A stretch of DNA of 64,000 nucleotides from Kluyvera genomosp. 3 (lineage in GTDB: Bacteria; Pseudomonadota; Gammaproteobacteria; Enterobacterales; Enterobacteriaceae), in assembly GCA_002211745.1 (NCBI GenBank), contig CP022114.1, positions 558,001 to 622,000 of the forward strand, in the 5' to 3' direction. The stretch's first letter is position 1. Every line of letters starts with the position of its first letter. The notes beneath the pieces are model-generated. The model had not been told where the DNA came from. It saw only the letters and a program-made list of their open reading frames with translations, and searched no databases. A program made the position numbers and the translations under genes. Below, in pieces: positions 56,937 through 64,000 of the stretch.

Positions 56937-57813
56937 TTACAGGAAGTGACAGAATTTGCCGACCACGCCGAGCACGACGGTAATGGCGATAAGACGCAGT
57001 GGGCTCCAGCCGCGACGCACCAGCCAGTACATGATCAGGGTATACACCAGCGGTAAGAAGGCAGGCATCAGCTTATCAATAACATCGGCCTGCAGTTTGA
57101 CGACCGCGTCACCGGCTTTGATTTCCAGCGTCGTGTTGAGACGAACGTAGGTGGCGACCAGCGCGCCAATCACCGTCATCCCACAATTGAGGCCGCGTGA
57201 CCCACTTTTTTGGTGTTTGCCTTGATAAGCGGAATGGCGGCAACCCCATGCGATACGCATAGTGCGCCAGGCCGAAACGCAGGCCGAGATGCACCACGTT
57301 AAACAGCACGATAAACACCACGGCGCCAAGGATTGATCCCTGCAGCGCCAGGCTGGCGCCAATCCCGCCGCAGATAGGCAGCAGCGTTAGCCAGAACATG
57401 GCATCGCCAATCCCGCCCAGCGGTGCGCCAACGGCAATTTTGGTACTCTGAATACTGTTAACGTCCTGCTTCGAGCGCTCCATTGCCAGAATGATGCCGA
57501 TAACAAACGTCACCAGGAAAGGGTGGGTGTTGAAGAAGCCCATATGGCCTTTCATGGCGCGTGCCAGGTCGCGTTTGTTGGTGTGAATCTTTTTCAGCGC
57601 GGGCAGCAGTCCGTACAGCCAGCCGGAAGCCTGCATACGTTCGTAGTTAAATGATGCCTGCAACAGCATAGAGCGCCAGGCCACGCGGTTAATGTCTTTT
57701 TTGCTCAGTTCAGCGCCAATGCTCTGATCTTCATAGACGTTTTCGTTCACGCCGGTCAGCAGCGTCTCTTCATTATCGGAAACAGTCGGCAGGGTGTGTT
57801 GGTTAGATGCCAT
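56937..57813 (-). CDS. agaE: GalNAc-specific PTS enzyme IID, AgaE (two apparent frameshifts)
   Basis: The mannose-family IID membrane subunit. It begins MASNQHTLPTVSDNEETLLT, with the family core SFNYERMQASGWLYGLLPAL and GAPLGGIGDAMFWLTLLPI. The C-terminus ends VGKFCHFL. Breaks near 57245 and 57183 are each one G short. Restored length is 292 aa, equal to E. coli AgaE. Its start overlaps agaW by 11 nt. Confidence 0.92.
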
Positions 57814-58582
57814 CTTCGAATTCCTCTTTCTGTGCCGCAGGTTGGGTCGGTTCCGGGGATTTACGTAAGAGATCAATCAGCGCCATGGCCAGTGCGGCGG
57901 CGGCGATAGCCAGCACCGGAAGCTTGAGCCAGGCCGCGGCAACAAAACCAATAATGAAGTACGGGATGTAGACGTTCTTCATCATAATTTTCAGCAGTAC
58001 GGCAAAGCCGATGGCTGGCATGATGCCGCCCGCAACGCCCAGGCCGTCAATCAGACGCGCTGGCAGGACATCAATGGCGGTTTTCGCGTGCTCCGCGCCG
58101 AAATAAATGGGCAGAAACGCGCAGAGGAAGTAGAAAATGCCTAACGCCAGCAGCGCCAGATAGTTAACCCGTTCAATGCCGTCGGTGTCGGCATTTGCCG
58201 CCATACGGTCACAGCGAGACATCACGCCGGACATCACGGAGAACAGGAAGGTAATGCCCATTTGTACCGCCACGGCGAACGGTACAGCGACGCCGACCGC
58301 CACATCAGGTTTGACGCCGGTGGTGATAGCAAACGTGGTCCCCACGATCGTTCCGATAATGACGTTGGGCGGCTGGGCACCTGCCAGCGGCGCCAGACCC
58401 ATCCATACCAATTCCAGCGTACCACCGGTTAAAATACCGGTATGCAGATCGCCAAGGATCAGGCCGACCAGCGGCCCAAGGACAACCGGGCGGTGCATGT
58501 GCGTTAAACCGTTGAACATATCCAGGCCGGCGATAAAGGCGAGGATACCTAAGGCAAAAGCCTGCAACAGACTGATTTCCAT
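57803..58582 (-). CDS. agaW: GalNAc-specific PTS enzyme IIC, AgaW
   Basis: The mannose-family IIC membrane subunit, 259 aa and intact. It begins MEISLLQAFALGILAFIAGL, with the family stretch TLELVWMGLAPLAGAQPPNV. In the sequence as given, a lost base at the end of agaV makes one continuous open frame through agaV into agaW. The RBS-like GAGGGATTCACA before the ATG at 58582 and the family boundaries show two genes. Confidence 0.93.
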   Translation of the reverse strand: MEISLLQAFALGILAFIAGLDMFNGLTHMHRPVVLGPLVGLILGDLHTGILTGGTLELVWMGLAPLAGAQPPNVIIGTIVGTTFAITTGVKPDVAVGVAVPFAVAVQMGITFLFSVMSGVMSRCDRMAANADTDGIERVNYLALLALGIFYFLCAFLPIYFGAEHAKTAIDVLPARLIDGLGVAGGIMPAIGFAVLLKIMMKNVYIPYFIIGFVAAAWLKLPVLAIAAAALAMALIDLLRKSPEPTQPAAQKEEFEDGI

Positions 58583-58592
58583 TGTGAATCCC

Positions 58593-59064
58593 TCAAAGCA
58601 GTTTAAAGAGATCCAAAGCCGGTTCTGTCGGAACCCCTGAACGAAACATTCCACGCCAGCGGCCTTCAGGCCGTTAAAAGCGTTGATGTCGTTGGCGTCG
58701 ACAGAAACCGTTTTGGCAATTTGTTGTTTACCTTCGGCGTAGTGCATGTTTCCTACGTTGATACGCGTGACGGGAACGCCGCCTTCAACCAGTTTGAGGA
58801 AATCGGCCGGTGTTCTGCACACCAGCAAAATTTTCTGTCGGTCGGCGGCGCGGTGGATGTTGTCGATGACTTTTTGCAGCGTCCAGAAGCGCACGGCAAT
58901 CCCTTCAGCCAACACCATTTCCATTAAATTCTGCTGTACGGTGTCTTCCGCCACTTCATCGTTGGCGACCAGCACCAGATTTGCCCCGCAAATCCGACCC
59001 ACTGCACGCCAACCTGACCGTGAATCAAGCGTTCATCAATACGGCTTAAAACAATATTTGGCAT
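58593..59064 (-). CDS. agaV: GalNAc-specific PTS enzyme IIB, AgaV (two apparent frameshifts)
   Basis: The mannose-family IIB protein. The phospho-histidine is H15 in SRIDERLIHGQVGVQW, followed by ANLVLVANDEVAED and GGVPVTRINVGNMHYAEGK. Breaks near 58988 and 58622 are each one base short in a G run; the second removes the proper stop (FKLL then TGA at 58593) and fuses the frame to agaW. Restored length is 157 aa, the E. coli length. Confidence 0.92.
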
Positions 59065-59083
59065 CGCGTTTTCCTCTTTGTTG

Positions 59084-60376
59084 TTATCCGTTATGGGATG
59101 TCATGCCCTGACAGGCAGCGTGATACTGCTGCAGTATGTCCTGAATGTGGCTGATGATAAGTTCTCGCGGCGTGGCGATGAGATCCCCCTCGCGAACCTT
59201 GACGTACTGCAACGGTAAATACTGGCTGATGAGCGGCAGCGGGATCGGTTCGTCCGCCAGGTTGCGCACCAGACGTTCGAAAGCGTCATCAATCTGCTCG
59301 TCCGGCCAGTAGTAACGAACGCGATCGGAATAGCTGTAACCTCGTGCCAGACGACGCGCGTTGCCGTCGCCGTGGTAGTGACTCTGCCAGTATTCCGGGC
59401 GATCGAGCATGACGGTTTCCAGCACGTGGCGCAGGCCGGAACAGGCTTTGGCGGGCAGCAATTCTTCCTCAATGGCGGCCAGCGAAAATAGCGCTTCGCG
59501 TAGGGCGAAGGTGAGCGCTGGGCCGACTTTCAGAATGGCGAAGTGCTCGACCACCAGCTGGCGCAGCGACTGCGGCGTCTGGTAGTCGGTAGAGTGTGCT
59601 TCGAACACCAACGTGTCATAGGCCTCCACCATCTTGCTCAACGCAATGGCTTTTTGCGGTTGGTAATCAATGATGTGGGTGTGGTCGAATTCGACGCCAG
59701 GTTGCACCACCAGCGCGATAATTCGCGGCCAGATGTCGCTCAGCCCTGTTGTTCAAAGGCGTGGTGGTGAGCCTCCAGCGTGGCGCGTGCGGCCTCCGGT
59801 GTTGTCACTGCCAGTTCGGTTAATGTTTCATGCGCGCCGCCCGGCACCGGGACTTCAGTGCCAATAACATAAACCAGATCCGCTTCGCCAAACTGGGCAA
59901 TGCAGGTCTCTTCGGCGACCTTCGCCAGGCGTGCGGCGCGCGCGGCGACAATCTCATCAGTTAAAGGAACCGGATCGTCCTGGCAGGACATGCTGCAATC
60001 CAGATGGATCTTTTTAAAGCCTGCCGCAACGTAGCTTTTGATCAGATCGTCGGCATGCCCCATGGCGACGGCGGCGGGTTGATCCTGCCAGCGATTTGGC
60101 CCAGATGATCGCCGCCGAGAATCAGCTGCGACTGCGGAAAATGGAGTGAGTCGGCGAGTTGACAGACGAAACGGCGAAAATCGGCCGGGGTCATGCCCGT
60201 ATAGCCGCCGAACTGGTCAACCTGGTTAGATGTGGCTTCGATCAGCAGCGGCGTCTGGTTGGCGTGCGCGTAGCGTATTGCGGATTCCAGTACCAGTGGA
60301 TGCGCGGAACAAACGGCATAAATCCCGTTTGCCTTCCCCGTTTATGCTGCTCCACTATTTCAGTAAGATGTTTCAC
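59084..60376 (-). CDS. kbaZ: Tagatose-1,6-bisphosphate aldolase accessory subunit KbaZ/AgaZ (three apparent frameshifts)
   Basis: KbaZ is needed for full activity and stability of the KbaY aldolase. A GTG at 60376 starts [20 protein letters not shown]. Then come [40 protein letters not shown] and [20 protein letters not shown]. Breaks near 60340, 60103 and 59744 are each one G short on the coding strand. Restored length is 431 aa. It is the first gene of the kbaZ-agaVWEFA operon, divergent from agaR. Confidence 0.92.
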
Positions 60377-60627
60377 TTTCCTCTCCAGATAGGATGACTT
60401 CGGAATCAATCTTTCGTTTTGTTTCATTTGATACTGCATCATGGTGTTATAAAAATAAAACGAAAGATAATAGTTTTCCGATCTGTTTCACAAAAGAAAC
60501 GTAATGAAAGGCCGTGAAGCTGGATTTCGGCCTGAAGAGGGACTTTATAAGACTTGCTTTTCGGAAAAAGAAAGGCGTTAATAGACAAAACGAAATGAAA
60601 CGAAAGAATTTGACCAAAGGATTTCTT
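60377..60627. promoter_or_regulatory. kbaZ-agaR divergent control region with AgaR operators
   Basis: CTTTCGTTTTGTTTCATTTG at 60411-60430 matches the AgaR operator. Further sites rich in CGAAA/GAAAC occur at about 60451-60470, 60491-60510 and 60586-60606. The last lies 21 nt before agaR, consistent with autoregulation. Confidence 0.78.
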
Positions 60628-61443
60628 ATGAGTAACAGCGAGTCTTCTGCAGATAAGCGGGTTTCAGGGACCAGCGAAAGGCGCGAGCAGATCATCCAGC
60701 GGTTGCGACAGCAGGGTAGCGTGCAGGTGAACGATCTTTCCGGATTGTTCGGCGTTTCCACAGTGACCATTCGTAACGATCTGGCGTTTCTGGAAAAACA
60801 GGGTATTGCCGTGCGCGCCTATGGCGGCGCATTGATTTGCGACGGCAACACGCCGGGCGTGGAACCCTCTGTTGAAGATAAAAGCTCGCTGAACACGGCG
60901 GTCAAGCGGCGTATTGCGCGGGCCGCCGTCGAGTTTATCAAGCCGGGTCACCGCGTGATCCTCGATTCCGGTACCACAACCTATGAAATCGCGCGTCTGA
61001 TGCGCCAGCATAGTGACGTGATTGCGATGACCAACGGGATGAACGTCGCCAACGCGCTGCTGGAAGCGGAAGGCGTGGAACTGCTGATGACCGGCGGACA
61101 CCTGCGCCGTCAGTCCCAGTCATTCTATGGCGATCAGGCGGAGCATTCGCTGCAAAACTACCATTTCGACATGCTGTTTCTGGGCGTTGATGCTATCGAT
61201 CTGGAGCGCGGTATCAGTACTCATAATGAGGACGAAGCGCGGTTGAACCGGCGGATGAGCGAAGTGGCGGAGAAGATCATCGTGGTCACGGACTCCACCA
61301 AGTTCAACCGTTCAAGCCTGCATAAAATTATTGATATGCAACGTGTCGATATGATTATCGTTGATGAAGGGATCCCGCAGGAGAGTCTGGAAGGGCTGCG
61401 GAAAATCGGCGTCGACGTGATTCTGGTGCCGCTGTCGGAATAA
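60628..61443 (+). CDS. agaR: Aga operon repressor AgaR (DeoR family)
   Basis: A 271-aa DeoR-family repressor. The N-terminal winged helix has [20 protein letters not shown] and [19 protein letters not shown]; the sugar-phosphate sensing domain has [15 protein letters not shown] and [16 protein letters not shown] chose the ATG at 60628 ([12 protein letters not shown]), which matches E. coli AgaR; an in-frame start 38 codons earlier would run across the operators. The frame is intact. Confidence 0.95.
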   Translation: MSNSESSADKRVSGTSERREQIIQRLRQQGSVQVNDLSGLFGVSTVTIRNDLAFLEKQGIAVRAYGGALICDGNTPGVEPSVEDKSSLNTAVKRRIARAAVEFIKPGHRVILDSGTTTYEIARLMRQHSDVIAMTNGMNVANALLEAEGVELLMTGGHLRRQSQSFYGDQAEHSLQNYHFDMLFLGVDAIDLERGISTHNEDEARLNRRMSEVAEKIIVVTDSTKFNRSSLHKIIDMQRVDMIIVDEGIPQESLEGLRKIGVDVILVPLSE

Positions 61444-61470
61444 AAAAAGGGGTATGCAAAGGCATACCCC
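61442..61470. terminator. Bidirectional terminator between agaR and garD
   Basis: GGGGTATGC pairs with GCATACCCC around AAAG. Seven A precede it on the plus strand and become a U-tract for the minus-strand garD transcript. It lies between convergent genes. Confidence 0.85.
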
Positions 61471-61490
61471 GTATGAGCTGGCGAGGGTGA

Positions 61491-63059
61491 TTAGGTCACC
61501 GGGCCGGGTTAAATACCGCCAGCTGGTTGTGCAATCCCATTGATCCGAGAAGGTTTTCTTACGCCCGCTCGCCACATCAAGAATGAAGTGGAACAGCTTG
61601 GTGCCCACGTCTTCAATGGTCTCTTCGCCCGTGGCGATGGTGCCGGCATTGATATCCATTAAGTCATACCAACGGTTAGCCAGCTCGGTGCGGGTGGCCA
61701 TCTTGATGACCGGTACCGCCATCAGACCATACGGCGTACCGCGGCCAGTGGTAAATACCTGCACGGTAATGCCGGAGGCCACCTGCTGAGTGCCGCAGAC
61801 GAAGTCGCTGGCCGGGGTGGCGGCGTAAATCAGTCCGCGTTTGGTCGGGCGCTGGCCGGGCGACAAGACTTCCACGATGGCGCTTTTACCTGATTTAGCG
61901 ATCGAACCCAGCGCTTTTTCCACCACGTTGGCGAGGCCGCCTTTTTTGTTGCCCGGAGAGGGGTTGGCGCTACGGTCGGTTTTGCCCATATCGAGATAGT
62001 TATCGTACCAGGCCATCTCTTCGAGCAGACGCTTGCCCACTTCTTCATTGATGGCGCGCGGGTTAACAGATGAATGGCGTCGCGTACTTCCGTGACTTCC
62101 GAGAACATCACGGTTGCACCGCAGCGCACCAGCAGGTCGGAGGCGTAGCCGACAGCGGGGTTAGCGGTCACACCGGAGAAAGCGTCGCTGCCACCGCACT
62201 GCATACCCACCACCAGCTCGGAGGCCGGGCAGGTGACGCGCTGGCGCTGGTTGAGTTTTTCCAGATGGCGCACGGCAACCTGCAGGATATCGTCGACCAT
62301 CGATTTAAAGCCCACGTGCTGCTCGTCCTGTAGGCGTACGATGCTGGCGCTGTCGACCGGGATGCTCTGCACATCTTCCGTGCCTTCCAGCAGACGCTCT
62401 GGCTGTAGCTTTTCGCAGCCGAGGCCCACCACCATCACTTCGCCACCGAAGTTTGGGTTCAGCGCGATATTATGAATGGTGCGAATCGGCACCACGGCAG
62501 CCGGCGCGTTAATCGCCACGCCGCAGCCGTAAAGGTGGTTCAGACCGACCACGCCGTCAACATTCGGGTATTTCGGCAGCAGGTCGCGTTCGATAATTTT
62601 AACCACGTAGTCCACAACGCCTGCCACGCAGTGCACGCTGGTGGTAATGCCCAACAGGTTTTTGGTGCCCACGCTGCCGTCGGCGTTACGGTAACCTTCA
62701 AAGGTGTAACCTTCCAGCGGCGGCAGCGGTTCCGGCACTTTGGTCGCCAGCGGCAGGGTGTTAAGCGGCGGCGCTTTCGGCAGCGTGACCGTGGATTCGT
62801 CGATCCAGCTGCCTTTGGCGACATCGCGTACCGCGTAACCAATAACTTCGCCGTAGCGAATGATTTCACCATTTTGAGGAATATCCACCAGCGCAACTTT
62901 ATGTCCCTGGGGAATATGTTCAATTAATTCCAGACCGTCAGGAAAGCGCGTCCCTGCTTTTAATCCATTATCATTGACAATAATCGCGACATTATCAGTA
63001 GCGTGTACTTTGATATAAAAAGCAGTCGGCGATTCTTGTCTGATTTCAATGTTAGCCAT
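61491..63059 (-). CDS. garD: Galactarate dehydratase GarD (three apparent frameshifts)
   Basis: GarD dehydrates D-galactarate to 5-keto-4-deoxy-D-glucarate. It begins [20 protein letters not shown] with an N-terminal SAF-like domain, then the UxaA/GarD catalytic part ([42 protein letters not shown]-type [19 protein letters not shown]). Breaks near 62067, 61531 and 61507 are each one base short in a G/C run. Restoring them gives 523 aa ending NPAPVT, exactly the E. coli length. Divergent from garP. Confidence 0.95.
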
Positions 63060-63470
63060 TGTCCAGCATTCTCCAGCCAGGGGTAAAATGAATTAAGTAT
63101 ATAAATGTTTCTTTTCAGATTATGAAAAATAAAAACACTTGGATAATGGAATAAAGAATGTCAGGAGTTTGAATATAAAAATGTGATGTAGATCACCTAT
63201 CACTCTCATCCCCATAGGGCAAGGACATCAATGCATGAAATTGTGCATCAGCGCCCAGTGTCGTGTGCACATGAACAATAAAATCAGTTTATAAAACTAT
63301 TAACCTGGTGATTTGCACAATGTGTGGCGAAGGTATCCTGATTATACTGATTCTCGATTTCATGGTGTCTGATTATTTATTGAGATTACTCGTCATCAAT
63401 TAAATAGTCAGCGAAATTCGCTTTAATAAAAATAAGAAGATTAAAGCATCCTGTACCCGAGGATAATAAA
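63060..63470. promoter_or_regulatory. garD-garP divergent control region
   Basis: A 411-nt AT-rich gap. It holds a CRP-like site (63181-63202) and an inverted pair ATTGTGCA (63240-63247) / TGCACAAT (63314-63321) with GTGTGCACA between the arms, a candidate site for the sugar-diacid activator CdaR (inference). I see no ORF. Confidence 0.6.
63181..63202. promoter_or_regulatory. CRP-like binding site
   Basis: TGTGATGTAGATCACC contains TGTGA-N6-TCACC, differing little from the CRP consensus TGTGA-N6-TCACA. Its place 122-143 nt upstream of garD fits catabolite control. Confidence 0.7.
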
Positions 63471-64000
63471 ATGATACACGATACTGCTGACGCTGTTGAA
63501 GCAAAAAAGGGAATGCATACCCGTTATTTAATTCTGTTAATTATTTTTATTGTTACGGCCGTTAACTACGCTGACCGCGCAACGCTCTCCATCGCCGGTA
63601 CCTCCGTGGCGAAAGAGTTGGAGCTGAGCGCGGTGTCCATGGGGTATATCTTCTCGGCATTCGGCTGGGCCTATCTGCTGATGCAGATTCCGGGAGGGTG
63701 GCTACTGGATAAATTTGGCTCCAAAAAGGTGTATACCTATAGCCTGTTCTTCTGGTCGCTGTTTACCTTCTTACAGGGCTTTGTCGGTTTCTTCCCGCTG
63801 GCGTGGGCTGGCGTCTCCATGTTCTTCATGCGCTTTATGCTCGGCTTCTCTGAAGCGCCGTCTTTCCCGGCGAACGCGCGTATTGTGGCGGCCTGGTTCC
63901 CCACCAAAGAGCGTGGCACCGCGTCGGCTATCTTTAACTCCGCGCAATATTTCTCGCTGGCGCTGTTCTCCCCGTTGCTGGGCTGGTTGACCTTTGCGTG
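63471..64000 (+). CDS. garP: Galactarate/glucarate MFS permease GarP, N-terminal part
   Basis: The frame is open from the ATG at 63471 to the window edge (176 residues). It is an anion:cation symporter of the MFS (GudP/GarP) class: TRYLILLIIFIVTAVNYADR forms helix 1 with the conserved NYADR, and IPGGWLLDKFGSKKVYTYSL is the helix 2-3 loop signature. FMRFMLGFSEAPSFPANARI follows. It should head garPLRK. No frame break occurs within the visible part. Confidence 0.93.
   Translation, partial: MIHDTADAVEAKKGMHTRYLILLIIFIVTAVNYADRATLSIAGTSVAKELELSAVSMGYIFSAFGWAYLLMQIPGGWLLDKFGSKKVYTYSLFFWSLFTFLQGFVGFFPLAWAGVSMFFMRFMLGFSEAPSFPANARIVAAWFPTKERGTASAIFNSAQYFSLALFSPLLGWLTFA

Noticed and set aside
57803-59002. 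A continuous frame suggesting a natural AgaV-AgaW (IIB-IIC) fusion
   Set aside because: The join crosses the proper agaV stop and the agaW ribosome-binding site, and is explained by one lost G near 58622; restored AgaV has its normal 157 aa.

Overview
The window is a chromosomal segment of a Gram-negative enteric bacterium (Enterobacteriaceae) of moderately high GC content. Gene order and protein sequences closely follow the E. coli 69-71 min region, but the accessory content differs. That points to a relative such as Enterobacter, Klebsiella, Leclercia or Citrobacter; the sequence alone does not fix the genus.

Layout. 1-10390 carries the core block yhbE (partial)-obgE, dacB, greA, yhbY, rlmE-ftsH-folP-glmM, secG and a tRNA-Leu(GAG). 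10447-13412 holds an AhpD-like gene, an AraC-type regulator and argG, bracketed by a 19-bp tRNA-Leu 3'-end repeat. 13748-24085 is the metY-rimP-nusA-infB-rbfA-truB-rpsO-pnp-nlpI transcription/translation/RNA-decay operon. It is followed by yrbN-deaD, mtr, yhbW, the anaerobic ubiquinone genes ubiV/ubiU/ubiT, and yhbS, yhbQ, yhbP. 32712-42846 is a Cus/Sil-type copper-silver efflux locus: cusS, cusR and an orphan sugar-ABC binding protein on the minus strand, diverging from cusC-F-B-A. 42987-48203 is yraR, dolP, diaA, yraN, lpoA, rsmI. 48268-61443 is an amino-sugar locus: an exported GH36-like glycosidase, a MalY-like enzyme and a MalX-like PTS permease, then kbaY, agaS, agaA, agaF, agaE, agaW, agaV, kbaZ and the divergent regulator agaR. 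61491-64000 is garD and the start of garP.

How the parts work together. The aga block imports GalNAc through a IIA-IIB-IIC-IID mannose-family PTS. AgaA deacetylates it, AgaS deaminates and isomerises it, and KbaY/KbaZ cleave tagatose-1,6-bisphosphate; AgaR half-sites lie in both control regions. The exported glycosidase and MalX/MalY-like pair may feed the same route (inference). The cus block couples metal sensing to a tripartite RND pump and carries a clear CusR/SilR palindrome.

Data quality dominates interpretation. I find about 60 positions in 27 genes where the reading frame is lost by one missing base, nearly always one G or C from a run, never by a gained base. Essential genes (obgE, infB, lpoA partners, folP) are hit as often as others. 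After adding back one base at each place the proteins regain their family lengths. I therefore read these as consensus sequencing errors and annotate each as one gene spanning the break, not as pseudogenes.
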